From: Rhizobium metallidurans
GTDB lineage: Bacteria; Pseudomonadota; Alphaproteobacteria; Rhizobiales; Rhizobiaceae
NCBI RefSeq assembly: GCF_014196505.1
Contig: NZ_JACIDW010000018.1
Coordinates: 30,125 to 94,124 of the forward strand
DNA: 64,000 bases
Direction: 5' to 3'
A program made the translations under genes and the position numbers. The notes beneath the pieces were generated by a model. It was not told the DNA's origin. It saw nothing but the letters and a program-made list of their open reading frames with translations, and made no database searches. Positions 44,994-54,350 of this stretch are shown in pieces; position 1 is the first letter of the stretch; each line of letters opens with the position of its first letter.

Positions 44994-46448
44994 ATGACAG
45001 CTTCCGGCGTCCGCGTCCGCATTGCTCCCTCGCCGACGGGCGAGCCGCATGTCGGCACCGCATACATCGCACTCTTCAACTATCTCTTCGCCAAGAAGCA
45101 CGGCGGCGAGTTCATCCTGCGTATCGAAGACACCGATGCCACCCGCTCGACGCCCGAATTCGAGACCAAGGTGCTCGACGCGCTGAAGTGGTGCGGCCTT
45201 GAATGGTCCGAAGGCCCCGATGTCGGCGGTCCCTACGGCCCCTACCGCCAGTCCGACCGCAAGGACATGTACCAGCCCTACGCCCAGGAACTGCTGGACA
45301 AGGGCCATGCCTTCCGCTGCTTCTGCACGCCAGAGCGCCTGACCGAGATGCGCGAGGCCCAGCGCGCCTCCGGCAAGCCGCCGAAGTACGACGGTCTCTG
45401 CCTGAAGTATTCCGCCGAGGAAGTCTCCGCCAAGCTGGCATCGGGCGAAAGCTCCGTCATCCGCATGAAGATCCCCACCGAGGGCTCCTGCGACTTCACC
45501 GACGGCGTCTACGGCGACGTCTCGATCCCGTGGGATTCGGTCGACATGCAGGTGCTCATCAAGGGCGACGGCATGCCGACCTATCACATGGCCAACGTCA
45601 TCGACGACCATCTGATGAAGATCACCCACGTCGCCCGCGGCGAGGAGTGGCTGGCATCGGTGCCGAAGCACATCCTGCTCTATCGCTACTTCGAGTGGGA
45701 ACAGCCTGTCTTCATGCATCTCTCGCTGATGAGAAATGCCGACAAGTCGAAGCTGTCGAAGCGCAAGAATCCGACCTCGATCAGCTATTACTCCGCGCTC
45801 GGCTATATCCCGGAAGCGCTGATGAACTTCCTCGGCCTGTTCTTCGTGCAGATCGCCGAAGGCGAGGAGCTGCTCGACATCGAGGAACTGGCCGGCAAGT
45901 TCGACCCGGAAAACCTCTCCAAGGCCGGTGCCATCTTCGACATCCAGAAGCTCGACTGGCTGAACGGCCGCTGGATCCGCGAGAAGATGTCGGAAGAAGA
46001 GTTCCAGAGCCGCGTTCTCACCTGGGCGATGGAAAACGATCGTCTCAAGGCCGGCATGGCGCTGTCGCAGTCGCGCATCTCCAAGCTCGGCGAACTGCCG
46101 GAGCTGATGGGCTTCCTCCTGAAGTCGGACCTCAACCTCGATCCGTCCGCCTTCGCCAAGATCAAGTCGCCGCCGGAAGAGATCCTCGAGATCCTGAACA
46201 CCGTGCAGCCGGATCTGGAAAAGATCCTCGAATGGAACGTCGAATCCATCGAAGCCGAACTGCGCGCCATCGGCGACCGCATGGGCAAGAAGCTCAAGGT
46301 CATCGTCGCCCCGCTCTTCGTCGCCGTCTCCGGCTCGTCGCGCTCGCTGCCGCTGTTCGACTCGATGGCCATCCTCGGCCGCTCGGTCGTGCGCCAGCGC
46401 CTGAAACTGGCGGCGCAGGCCGTGGCCTCGCTGGTGGGACCGAAGTAA
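44994..46448 (+). CDS. gltX: Glutamyl-tRNA synthetase
   Basis: A 484-residue class I aminoacyl-tRNA synthetase. APSPTGEPHVGTAYIALFNY contains the HIGH-type motif (HVGT), FILRIEDTDATRS is the glutamate-binding segment, and DKSKLSKRKNP is the KMSKS-type loop. It charges tRNA with glutamate. Many alphaproteobacteria have two GluRS genes, one often charging tRNA-Gln for the transamidation route; which one this is cannot be decided here. It is followed by lysS after a repeat of about 100 bases. Confidence 0.96.
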   Translation: MTASGVRVRIAPSPTGEPHVGTAYIALFNYLFAKKHGGEFILRIEDTDATRSTPEFETKVLDALKWCGLEWSEGPDVGGPYGPYRQSDRKDMYQPYAQELLDKGHAFRCFCTPERLTEMREAQRASGKPPKYDGLCLKYSAEEVSAKLASGESSVIRMKIPTEGSCDFTDGVYGDVSIPWDSVDMQVLIKGDGMPTYHMANVIDDHLMKITHVARGEEWLASVPKHILLYRYFEWEQPVFMHLSLMRNADKSKLSKRKNPTSISYYSALGYIPEALMNFLGLFFVQIAEGEELLDIEELAGKFDPENLSKAGAIFDIQKLDWLNGRWIREKMSEEEFQSRVLTWAMENDRLKAGMALSQSRISKLGELPELMGFLLKSDLNLDPSAFAKIKSPPEEILEILNTVQPDLEKILEWNVESIEAELRAIGDRMGKKLKVIVAPLFVAVSGSSRSLPLFDSMAILGRSVVRQRLKLAAQAVASLVGPK

Positions 46449-46458
46449 TTCGCGGAGA

Positions 46459-46557
46459 AGCCCCTCCCCCTTGTGGGGAGGGGTTGGGGAGGGGTCTTCG
46501 CCAGGAAAACCCCTCCCCTCCGCTTCGCTCCGACCCTCCCCACAAGGGGGAGGGTTA
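46459..46557. repeat. Palindromic repeat between gltX and lysS
   Basis: A perfect forward copy of the 40-base element (46459-46498) is followed by an inverted copy (about 46505-46556) that carries an inserted CTCCGCTTCGCTCCGACC-like stretch. It occupies most of the gltX-lysS gap and could fold into a long stem in the transcript. Confidence 0.9.
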
Positions 46558-46621
46558 AGCCGAGCCCGGCGCAGGCCACCTGAACCGACAAGATTCCATG
46601 CCCATCGATGAGGCAAATGAC

Positions 46622-48118
46622 ATGACCGACAAGACCGAAACCGCCACCCTCTCCTCCGACGCGACTGAGGTCCGCGCCCAGAAGCTGAAGCTGCTGCGCG
46701 AAAAGATCGGCGACGTCTATCCGGCGCATTTCCACCGCACCATCACCAATGCCGAGCTGGCCGAGAAGTACAAGGATCTGGAATCCGACATCGAGACGAC
46801 GGATGTCGTCACCGTCGCCGGCCGCGTCTATTCCTCGCGCAACTCCGGCATGTTCATGGATATCCATGACGCCGGCGGCAAGATCCAGATCTTCAGCCAC
46901 AAGGACGTGACGCCCGAGGCCGCCCGCGAGATGCTCTCCATGATCGACATCGGCGACATCATCGGCGTGACCGGCACCGTGCGCCGCACCAAGCGCGGCG
47001 AGCTGTCGATCAACGCGCAAGAGATCACCATGCTCACCAAGTCGCTCCTCCCCATGCCGGAGAAGTGGAACGGCATCGCCGATATCGAGATCCGCTATCG
47101 CAAGCGCCACCTCGACATCATGAGCAACGACGAATCCAAGCTCCGCTTCCAGCAGCGCTCGAAGATCCTCTCCGGCATCCGCCGCTTCATGGAAGACGAC
47201 GGCTTCATGGAAGTCGAGACGCCGATGCTGCACTCCGTCTACGGCGGTGCGACGGCCGATCCGTTCAAGACGCATCACAACACGCTGAAGCAGGACATGT
47301 ACCTGCGCATCGCGCCCGAACTGTTTTTGAAGCGCACGCTGGTCTCGGGCCTGACGGACAAGGTCTTCGAGATCAACCGCAACTTCCGCAACGAAGGCGT
47401 CTCCACCCGGCACAATCCCGAGTTCACCATGATGGAGTGCTACTGGGCCTATGCCGATTACGAGGACATCATGGACCTCGTCGAGCGCCTGTTCGAAAAG
47501 CTGGCGCTACAGGTTCACGGCACGACGGAATTCCCCTTCGGCGACAAGGAGATCTCCTTCAAGGGCCCGTTCAAGCGCGTCCCCATGCCCGACGCCGTCA
47601 AGGAAGCGACCGGCATCGATTTCCTCGCCATGAAGACCGACGAGGAGGCCCGCGCCGCCGCCAAGGCCGCCGGCTTCGAGGTCGAGAAGGACTGGACCTG
47701 GGGCGAATGCCTCGCCTTCATCTTCGAGGAGAAGGTCGAGGGCACGCTGATCCAGCCGAGCCACGTCACCCACTTCCCGAAGGACATCTCGCCCTTCGCC
47801 AAGGAAGTGCCGGGCGAGCCGCGCCTCGTCGAGCGTTTCGAGACATATTGCAACGCCTGGGAACTGGGCAACGCCTTCTCCGAACTCAACGATCCGGAAG
47901 AGCAGCGCCGCCGCATGGTCGAGCAGCTCGAGCAGGCGCATGCCCGCGGCGAAAAGGACAAGCAGCTGGACGACGAATTCCTCGACGCGATCGACCAGGG
48001 CATGCCGCCCGCAGGTGGCCTCGGCATCGGCGTCGACCGCCTCACCATGCTGCTCACCAACGCGCCCTCGATCCGCGACGTCATCCTCTTCCCGGCCCGC
48101 AAGGCCAAGGCCGACTAA
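46622..48118 (+). CDS. lysS: Lysyl-tRNA synthetase, class II
   Basis: A 498-residue class II synthetase. An N-terminal OB-fold anticodon-binding domain (VTVAGRVYSSRNSGMFMDIH) is followed by the catalytic core with motif 2 (FEINRNFRNEGVSTRHNPEF) and motif 3 (GLGIGVDRLTMLLTNAPSIR). It charges tRNA-Lys. Rather than the longer form from 46598, the ATG at 46622 was chosen because GAGG precedes it at good spacing. A strong terminator follows. Confidence 0.96.
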   Translation: MTDKTETATLSSDATEVRAQKLKLLREKIGDVYPAHFHRTITNAELAEKYKDLESDIETTDVVTVAGRVYSSRNSGMFMDIHDAGGKIQIFSHKDVTPEAAREMLSMIDIGDIIGVTGTVRRTKRGELSINAQEITMLTKSLLPMPEKWNGIADIEIRYRKRHLDIMSNDESKLRFQQRSKILSGIRRFMEDDGFMEVETPMLHSVYGGATADPFKTHHNTLKQDMYLRIAPELFLKRTLVSGLTDKVFEINRNFRNEGVSTRHNPEFTMMECYWAYADYEDIMDLVERLFEKLALQVHGTTEFPFGDKEISFKGPFKRVPMPDAVKEATGIDFLAMKTDEEARAAAKAAGFEVEKDWTWGECLAFIFEEKVEGTLIQPSHVTHFPKDISPFAKEVPGEPRLVERFETYCNAWELGNAFSELNDPEEQRRRMVEQLEQAHARGEKDKQLDDEFLDAIDQGMPPAGGLGIGVDRLTMLLTNAPSIRDVILFPARKAKAD

Positions 48119-48137
48119 GCCGGCTCACCGACATGCG

Positions 48138-48173
48138 AAAGGCGGCGGCCCGAAAGGGCACGCCGCCTTTTTT
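48138..48173 (+). terminator. Intrinsic terminator after lysS
   Basis: AAAGGCGGCG and CGCCGCCTTT (48138-48147 and 48161-48170) form a 10-bp stem followed by TTT. It is 20 bases beyond the lysS stop. Confidence 0.92.
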
Positions 48174-48217
48174 GTTCGTGCTGAAGCGATGAGTTACTGT
48201 CCGCCCTCGAGGAACGA

Positions 48218-48955
48218 TCACTCGCCTTTCGAAGCAGCCGGGGCCGCGGCACTCTCGACCGGCGCTTCACTGGCTTCGCCGGCCGGCTTGGCGGCCTCGC
48301 CCTTCGCCCCTGCCTCGCCCTTAGCCCCTGTCTCGCCCTTGGCAGCGGGCTTGCCCTCTCCGCCCGTGGTCGCCGCGACCGCGATGGGATCGACACAGTC
48401 CGAAAAATCCTTGAAGGCGGCGTTGAGCGTGCTGATCTCGTCCTCGGGCAGGTCGACGCGTTCGCCGAAGAACAGGCCGTTGGCCGCCGCCGTTCCATCG
48501 TAATAGCGCGCCGTGTAGGTCTTGGCGCCGACGATGCTTTCGACGACCGGATCGGGACGTGGGATATAGACGACGTCGGCGCCGATGGCGCGACCGCGAA
48601 TATCGGAGCGCAGCGTCGGGCCGTTGTTGTCGAGAACCACGACCTGCACCAGGTCCGGTTTCTGCGCCTCGTAGATGGCCTTGGCTACACGGAGCGCCGT
48701 CTTGACGCGGGTCATGCCGTCGGTCGGGTCGGTCTTGATGTACTTGCGGACCCAGACCCGCTTCTGCTTCTTGATGGTGACAAGATTGACGTCGGTGCAA
48801 GCGGCGCCGTTCACGGTCTCCGCGGGAGGACCGAGCAGGGTGTCCTTGCCGATATACAGCGCTGCGCCGCCGGAAGTGCCCCCGAGAAAGGCAATTCCGC
48901 CGATGATCAGCACCAATTTCCGGGAAGGCCGGAAGATGCGCAGTAAGGCCTTCAC
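48218..48955 (-). CDS. Membrane-anchored protein of unknown function with a Gly/Lys/Glu repeat tail
   Basis: A 245-residue protein. After a short basic start (MKALLRIFRPSRK) comes one transmembrane helix (LVLIIGGIAFLGGTSGGAAL), then an extracytoplasmic domain (about 40-180) including VWVRKYIKTDPTDGMTRVKT, and a low-complexity tail with GAKGEAGAKGEA-type repeats that look collagen-like. The GTG at 48955 was chosen because GGAG lies eight bases upstream; a TTG ten codons earlier is weaker. No known family is recognised. It is convergent with lysS and divergent from the LysR gene. Confidence 0.7.
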   Translation of the reverse strand: MKALLRIFRPSRKLVLIIGGIAFLGGTSGGAALYIGKDTLLGPPAETVNGAACTDVNLVTIKKQKRVWVRKYIKTDPTDGMTRVKTALRVAKAIYEAQKPDLVQVVVLDNNGPTLRSDIRGRAIGADVVYIPRPDPVVESIVGAKTYTARYYDGTAAANGLFFGERVDLPEDEISTLNAAFKDFSDCVDPIAVAATTGGEGKPAAKGETGAKGEAGAKGEAAKPAGEASEAPVESAAAPAASKGE

Positions 48956-49134
48956 GCCAACTGCTCCGCCATCAAGTCGCTCCAACGCAATAAACTGGTC
49001 TCGACGCTAGAGAAATGACGTTTCGGAATACTTAAATGCGGGCAAGAAGTTTGTGCCAGTCAGGGACTTAACCCAAAAAAGGTCCTGTATGGTGCACGCT
49101 TGCAATGGCGCCGGACGGCATGCTCTAAAGTGCC

Positions 49135-50043
49135 ATGGCCTTCACGCTTCGCCAGATCCAGTATTTCATCGCAGTGGCCGAGCAGGGCTCGATCACGCGG
49201 GCCGCGCAGAACCTGTCGATCTCGCAATCCTCGGTTACCGAAGCGCTGAAGGAACTGGAGACCGACCTCGGCGTCGAGCTCTTCGATCGCCACCCGCGCG
49301 GGCTGACGATCACCCATAACGGCCACCAGTTCCTGCGCCATGCCACCAAGATCCTGGCGAGCGTCTCCGACGCCCGCGCCAGCTTTTCCGAAAACAGCAG
49401 CACGCCCTCGGGCACGCTCAACATCGGCGTCACCTCGCTGGTCGCCGGCTACGTGCTCTCCGACCTGCTCGCCCGCTACCGCCGCGCCTGCCCCGGCGTC
49501 GAGGTCTCCGCCATCGAGGACAATGGCGGCTATCTCGAGCATCTGCTTGTCGGCGGCGAGCTCGATGTCGCCGTGATGGTCATCTCCAACCTGCGCGACC
49601 GCATGGCGCTGCAGGCCGAGATCCTGGAAACCTCGCCCTACCGCCTGTGGCTGCCCATGGGCCACCCGCTGGTCTCGGCCGATATCATCTCCGTCGCCGA
49701 TATCGCCCGCGAACCGCTGATCATGCTGACCGTCGACGAGATCGAGGAAAACACCGGCAAGCTGCTGTCGGCGCTCGGCGCCCGACCGCACGTCGCCTTT
49801 CGTACCCGCTCCGTCGAGGCCGTGCGCAGCCTGGTCGCGACCGGTGCCGGCGTGGCGCTGCTGCCCGATCTCGTCTACCGCCCCTGGTCGCTGGAAGGCG
49901 ACCGCATCGAAAGCCGCGACGTCTCCGGCTCGCTGCCGGTCGTGCAGGTCGGCATGGTCTGGCGCAAGGGCTCCAGCCTGCCGCAGGCCGCGCGCGACTT
50001 CGTCAGCATCGCCGAGGCCATGCGCTCCGGACGGGCGCGCTAG
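49135..50043 (+). CDS. LysR-family regulator of the polyamine-uptake operon
   Basis: A 302-residue regulator. LRQIQYFIAVAEQGSITRAA and ISQSSVTEALKELETDLG make up the winged helix-turn-helix; the effector domain starts at GTLNIGVTSLVAGYV. It lies 136 bases upstream of a polyamine-type ABC operon on the same strand. A perfect 23-base palindrome between them (50058-50080) is a good candidate for its binding site. In E. coli the equivalent operon is regulated by an unrelated GntR/MocR-type gene, so this pairing would be a different control. The effector is unknown. Confidence 0.9.
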   Translation: MAFTLRQIQYFIAVAEQGSITRAAQNLSISQSSVTEALKELETDLGVELFDRHPRGLTITHNGHQFLRHATKILASVSDARASFSENSSTPSGTLNIGVTSLVAGYVLSDLLARYRRACPGVEVSAIEDNGGYLEHLLVGGELDVAVMVISNLRDRMALQAEILETSPYRLWLPMGHPLVSADIISVADIAREPLIMLTVDEIEENTGKLLSALGARPHVAFRTRSVEAVRSLVATGAGVALLPDLVYRPWSLEGDRIESRDVSGSLPVVQVGMVWRKGSSLPQAARDFVSIAEAMRSGRAR

Positions 50044-50057
50044 CCTGCCCGAAGACC

Positions 50058-50080
50058 CGCTATCGGAAATTCCGATAGCG
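50058..50080. promoter_or_regulatory. 23-base perfect palindrome between lysR and the ABC operon
   Basis: Arms CGCTATCGGAA and TTCCGATAGCG are perfect and meet at a single central A. It starts 15 bases after the lysR stop and lies about 100 bases before the binding-protein gene. It could be a LysR or other operator, or a transcript hairpin; only a weak T-rich stretch (CCTTTCTG) follows, so an operator is favoured. Confidence 0.65.
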
Positions 50081-50179
50081 CCTTTCTGATAAATGAATTT
50101 GCGAAAGCGGCTTTTTCGCGTCACCTTTTCCGGTGGGAACAAAACGCCACGAAGTGGCACCAAAACCGGGAGACATCAG

Positions 50180-51337
50180 ATGAAATATCTTCTGAAATCG
50201 TGCACGGCTGCGCTTGCGACCCTGAGCTTCGTGACCCAGGTCGTGGCGGCCGAGCCGCTGAAGGAATTGGGCAAGGGCGAAGGCGCCGTCAGCATCGTCG
50301 CCTGGGCCGGCTATATCGAGCGCGGCGAGAGCGACAAGAATTACGACTGGGTCACCGGCTTCGAAAAGGAAACCGGCTGCAAGGTCTCCGTCAAGACCGC
50401 CGCCACCTCCGACGAAATGGTGTCGCTGATGAACGAGGGCGGCTTCGACCTCGTCACCGCCTCCGGCGACGCCTCGCTGCGCCTGATCGCCGGCAAGCGC
50501 GTCCAGCCGATCAACACCGATCTCATCCCGAGCTTCAAGAACGTCGACCCGCGCCTGCAGAACGCGCCCTGGTACACGGTATCAGGCGTCCGTTATGGTG
50601 TTCCCTATCTCTGGGGACCGAACGTCCTGATGTACAACACCGATGCCTTCAAGGGCGAGGCGCCGAAGAGCTGGAAGGTGGTGTTCGAGGAAGAGACGCT
50701 TCCCGACGGCAAGTCCAACAAGGGCCGCGTCCAGGCCTATGACGGCCCGATCTACATCGCCGACGCCGCGCTCTATCTCATGAGCCAGAAGCCGGAGCTC
50801 AACATCAAGAGCCCCTACGAGCTCAACGAGGAACAGTACAAGGCGGCCCTCGACCTGCTGCGCGGCCAGCGCAAGCTGGTCTCGCGCTACTGGCACGACG
50901 CGATGATCCAGATCGACGACTTCAAGAACGAAGGCGTCGTCGCCTCCGGTTCCTGGCCCTTCCAGGTCAACCTGATGCAGGCGGACAAGCAGAAGATCGC
51001 CTCCACCTTCCCCAAGGAGGGCGTGACCGGCTGGGCCGATACGACCATGCTGCACACCGAAAGCAAGAACCCGAATTGCGCCTACATGTGGATGGAGCAT
51101 TCGCTGAAGGCCAAGACCCAGGGCGACGCCGCCGCCTGGTTCGGCGCCGTCCCCTCGGTTCCATCAGCCTGCAAGGGCAACGCCCTGATGACCGACACCG
51201 GTTGCGCCACCAACGGCTACGATAATTTTGACAAGATCAAGTTCTGGCGCACCCCGACGGCCAAGTGCGAACAGGGCGAATGCGTGCCCTATCACCGCTG
51301 GGTGTCGGACTATATCGGCGTGATCGGCGGGCGGTAG
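50180..51337 (+). CDS. Polyamine-type ABC transporter substrate-binding protein (PotD/YdcS-like)
   Basis: A 385-residue periplasmic protein. Residues 1-24 (MKYLLKSCTAALATLSFVTQ, then VVAA) form the signal peptide. VSIVAWAGYIERGESDKNYD and TAATSDEMVSLMNEGGFDLV are typical of PotD/PotF/YdcS proteins, and VRYGVPYLWGPNVLMYNTDA is the hinge region. Six or more cysteines in the second half may form disulphides. It should bind putrescine or spermidine. AGGGAGA-like CGGGAGA precedes the ATG at 50180. It begins an operon of binding protein, ATPase, two permeases and an aldehyde dehydrogenase. Confidence 0.9.
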   Translation: MKYLLKSCTAALATLSFVTQVVAAEPLKELGKGEGAVSIVAWAGYIERGESDKNYDWVTGFEKETGCKVSVKTAATSDEMVSLMNEGGFDLVTASGDASLRLIAGKRVQPINTDLIPSFKNVDPRLQNAPWYTVSGVRYGVPYLWGPNVLMYNTDAFKGEAPKSWKVVFEEETLPDGKSNKGRVQAYDGPIYIADAALYLMSQKPELNIKSPYELNEEQYKAALDLLRGQRKLVSRYWHDAMIQIDDFKNEGVVASGSWPFQVNLMQADKQKIASTFPKEGVTGWADTTMLHTESKNPNCAYMWMEHSLKAKTQGDAAAWFGAVPSVPSACKGNALMTDTGCATNGYDNFDKIKFWRTPTAKCEQGECVPYHRWVSDYIGVIGGR

Positions 51338-51360
51338 GCGTCGGCCTCGGCGTCAGCGGC

Positions 51361-51498
51361 AAGTCCCCTCCCCAACCCCTCCCCACAAGGGGGAGGGGCT
51401 AGGCAGCGTCCCACTGTTCCTCGACCTCGAAGACATCTGAGAGGGTGCAACACGTTAAGCCCCTCCCCCTTGTGGGGAGGGGTTTGGGGCGGGGTCTT
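51361..51498. repeat. Facing pair of 40-base repeats inside the polyamine operon
   Basis: A reverse copy (51361-51400) and a forward copy (51458-51498, one base longer) face each other across a 57-base loop between the binding-protein and ATPase genes. In the operon transcript they can form a 40-bp stem. Such placement often lowers expression of downstream genes relative to the binding protein. Confidence 0.9.
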
Positions 51499-51541
51499 CA
51501 TTCCCGCACCACCCAAAGCATATTAGATCGGAGCCCCCAAA

Positions 51542-52528
51542 ATGACACCCGCCGTCCGTTTCCAGAAGGTCTCCCGCCATTTCGGAGCCGTTCGCGCCGT
51601 CGATGGCGTCGATCTCGAGATCGCGCCCGGCGAGTTTTTCGCCATGCTGGGGCCGTCGGGATCGGGCAAGACCACCTGCCTGCGCCTGATCGCCGGCTTC
51701 GAGCAGCCGACGGCGGGGCATATCGAGATTTTCGGCGAGACCGCCGAGGGCGTGCCGCCCTACAGGCGGAACGTCAACACCGTCTTCCAGGACTACGCAC
51801 TCTTCCCGCACCTGAATATTCTCGACAACGTCGCCTACGGGCTGATGGTCAAGGGCATCGGCAAGGCGGAGCGCGCCAGAGCCGCGGAACAGGCGCTGGA
51901 GCTGGTCAAACTCCCCGGCTACGGCGCCCGCAAGCCCGGCCAGCTTTCCGGCGGCCAGAGGCAGCGCGTGGCGCTTGCCCGCGCGCTGGTCAACAAGCCC
52001 CGCGTGCTGCTGCTCGACGAACCGCTGGGCGCGCTGGACCTGAAGCTGCGCGAGCAGATGCAGGAGGAGCTGAAGGGCCTGCAGCGCGCGCTCGGCATCA
52101 CCTTCGTCTTCGTCACCCACGACCAGGGCGAGGCGCTCTCCATGGCCGACCGCGTCGCCGTCTTCAATGATGGCGGCATCGTCCAGGAGGGCACGCCGCA
52201 GGATATCTATATCAGGCCGAAGACCCGCTTCGTCGCCGATTTCGTCGGCTCCTCCAATGTGATCTCCCCCGACATGATGACCGCGCTCGGCGGCGAGAAG
52301 CGTTGGGCGAGCCTGCGCCCCGAAGCGATCCGCCTCACCGGCGACGGCGTCGAATCCCGGGTCGAGAACGCCAGCTTCCTCGGCGCCGCCACCCGCCTCA
52401 CGGTCGCCGCCAGAGGCGCCCGCCTGCATGTCATGCTGCCATCCGGCGCAGCCGTGCCCGAGGTCGGCGCCGATGTGCGCCTGTCGTGGCAGCCCGTCGA
52501 CGTGCACTACATGGACGATGCCGCATGA
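51542..52528 (+). CDS. Polyamine-type ABC transporter ATP-binding protein (PotA/YdcT-like)
   Basis: A 328-residue ATPase. Walker A is LGPSGSGKTTCLRL, the signature LSGGQRQRVALA, Walker B VLLLDEPLGALD, and the switch His is in FVTHDQGEAL. The C-terminal TOBE domain starts near LRPEAIRLTGDG. It energises the two permeases encoded next, and its stop overlaps the first permease start by ATGA. Confidence 0.93.
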   Translation: MTPAVRFQKVSRHFGAVRAVDGVDLEIAPGEFFAMLGPSGSGKTTCLRLIAGFEQPTAGHIEIFGETAEGVPPYRRNVNTVFQDYALFPHLNILDNVAYGLMVKGIGKAERARAAEQALELVKLPGYGARKPGQLSGGQRQRVALARALVNKPRVLLLDEPLGALDLKLREQMQEELKGLQRALGITFVFVTHDQGEALSMADRVAVFNDGGIVQEGTPQDIYIRPKTRFVADFVGSSNVISPDMMTALGGEKRWASLRPEAIRLTGDGVESRVENASFLGAATRLTVAARGARLHVMLPSGAAVPEVGADVRLSWQPVDVHYMDDAA

Positions 52529-53493
52529 CCGCCATCGCGCTCACGCCGGAGGAAACGGCGACCTCTATCCTGCCCGGTCGCGGCGGCTTCTTCGGCCGGA
52601 TGTCGGATACGTTCTGGCGGCGGCCGAAGCTGCTGCTCTTCCTGATGCTGACGCCGCCGCTGCTCTGGCTCGGCATCATCTATATCGGCTCGCTGATCGC
52701 GCTTCTGCTGCAGAGCTTCTTTTCGATCGACGATTTTTCCGGCCTGGTAAACTACGAGTTCACGCTGGCGACCTATGCGCAGCTGCTGTCCCCTACGAAT
52801 TTCGACATCATCGCCAGGACGGTGGTGATGGCGGCGCTGGTGACGTTGGCCTCCGCCATTGTCGCCTTCCCGATCGCCTATTACGCCGCCCGTTACGCCA
52901 GGGGTAAATGGAAGGCGCTGTTCTATCTCGGCGTCATGCTGCCGCTCTGGTCGAGCTATCTCGTCAAGATCTATGCCTGGAAGCTGATCCTCGCCAAGGA
53001 GGGTATTCTCACCTGGATCTTCGCCAAGCTGCATCTCGCCTGGCTGCTCGACGGCGTGCTCTCCCTGCCCGTTGTCGGCGGCAACTCGCTGTCGGTAAGT
53101 TATATCGGCACCTTCCTCGTCTTCGTCTATGTCTGGCTGCCCTACATGATCCTGCCGACGCAGGCAGCACTCGAGCGCGTCCAGGGCAACCTGATCGAGG
53201 CCTCGTCGGATCTCGGCGCCACGCCGGGCCAGACCTTCCGCGCGGTGCTCTTGCCGCTGGCGCTGCCCGGCATCGTCGCCGGCTCGATCTTCACCTTCTC
53301 GCTGACGCTCGGCGATTACATCATCCCGCAGATCATCGGTTCCTCGCGCCTCTTCATCGGCCAGGCTGTCTATGCGCAGCAGGGAACGGCCGGCAATGTG
53401 CCGCTCGCCGCCGCCTTCTCCGTCGTCCCCATCGTCATCATGGCCGTCTATCTGTGGCTGGCCAAGAAACAGGGAGCCTTCGATGCGCTCTGA
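52525..53493 (+). CDS. Polyamine-type ABC permease 1 (PotB/YdcU-like)
   Basis: A 322-residue inner-membrane protein with six helices and the coupling motif EASSDLGATPGQTFRAVLLP that contacts the ATPase. It begins with a polar N-terminus of about 40 residues. It starts inside the ATPase stop codon and ends 11 bases into the next permease frame, so the three genes are translationally coupled. Confidence 0.92.
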   Translation: MTAIALTPEETATSILPGRGGFFGRMSDTFWRRPKLLLFLMLTPPLLWLGIIYIGSLIALLLQSFFSIDDFSGLVNYEFTLATYAQLLSPTNFDIIARTVVMAALVTLASAIVAFPIAYYAARYARGKWKALFYLGVMLPLWSSYLVKIYAWKLILAKEGILTWIFAKLHLAWLLDGVLSLPVVGGNSLSVSYIGTFLVFVYVWLPYMILPTQAALERVQGNLIEASSDLGATPGQTFRAVLLPLALPGIVAGSIFTFSLTLGDYIIPQIIGSSRLFIGQAVYAQQGTAGNVPLAAAFSVVPIVIMAVYLWLAKKQGAFDAL

Positions 53494-54298
53494 CCGTGGC
53501 CAACGCGCGCCAATGGCGCTCAAGATCGCCGCCGCCGGCGGGCTGCTCTTCCTGCACCTGCCGATCCTGTTGATCTTCGTCTACGCCTTCACGACGGAGG
53601 AGAAGAGCTACCAGTGGCCGCCGCCGGGGCTGACGCTGCAATGGTTCGGCATCGCCTGGAACCGGCCCGATGTCTGGGCCGCCCTTGGACTTTCCTTGCA
53701 GGTCGCCTTTATCGCGACATTGATCGCGCTTGTGCTCGGCACGCTCTGCGCCGCCGCCGTCAGCCAGACGAAGTTCTTCGGCCGCGAGGCGATCTCGCTC
53801 CTCGTCATCCTGCCGATCGCGCTGCCTGGTATCATCACCGGCATCGCGCTGCGCTCGGCCTTCAGCCTGTTCGACATCCCCTTCTCGGTCTGGACGATCG
53901 TGCTCGGCCACGCCACCTTCTGCGTCGTGGTGGTCTACAACAACGCCGTCGCCCGCTTCCGCCGCACCCAGGGCTCGCTGATCGAGGCGTCGATGGATCT
54001 CGGCGCCGATGGCTTCCAGACCTTCCGTCATGTCATCCTGCCGAATATCGGTACGGCGCTTCTGGCCGGCGGCATGCTCGCCTTCGCGCTCTCCTTCGAC
54101 GAGGTGATCGTCACCACCTTCACCGGCGGCCAGCAATCGACGCTGCCGATCTGGATGCTGCAAGAGCTGATCCGCCCGCGCCAGCGCCCGGTCACCAACG
54201 TGGTCGCCATGGTCGTCGTGCTCGTCACCTTCCTGCCGATCCTGGCGGCCTACTACCTCACGCGCGACGGCGATCAGGTCGCCGGAGCCGGAAAATAA
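53483..54298 (+). CDS. Polyamine-type ABC permease 2 (PotC/YdcV-like)
   Basis: A 271-residue inner-membrane protein with six helices and the coupling motif EASMDLGADGFQTFRHVILP. The ATG at 53483 has AGGGAG at good spacing. It overlaps the upstream permease gene by 11 bases. Together with the first permease it forms the transport channel. Confidence 0.92.
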   Translation: MRSDRGQRAPMALKIAAAGGLLFLHLPILLIFVYAFTTEEKSYQWPPPGLTLQWFGIAWNRPDVWAALGLSLQVAFIATLIALVLGTLCAAAVSQTKFFGREAISLLVILPIALPGIITGIALRSAFSLFDIPFSVWTIVLGHATFCVVVVYNNAVARFRRTQGSLIEASMDLGADGFQTFRHVILPNIGTALLAGGMLAFALSFDEVIVTTFTGGQQSTLPIWMLQELIRPRQRPVTNVVAMVVVLVTFLPILAAYYLTRDGDQVAGAGK

Positions 54299-54350
54299 CC
54301 GGAGCGCGGGATACCCCCATCCCGTCCCACCAACGACAAGGGAGAACATC

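Noticed and set aside
44955..46616. Minus-strand open frame of 553 codons across gltX
   Set aside because: Shadow frame with no recognisable domain.
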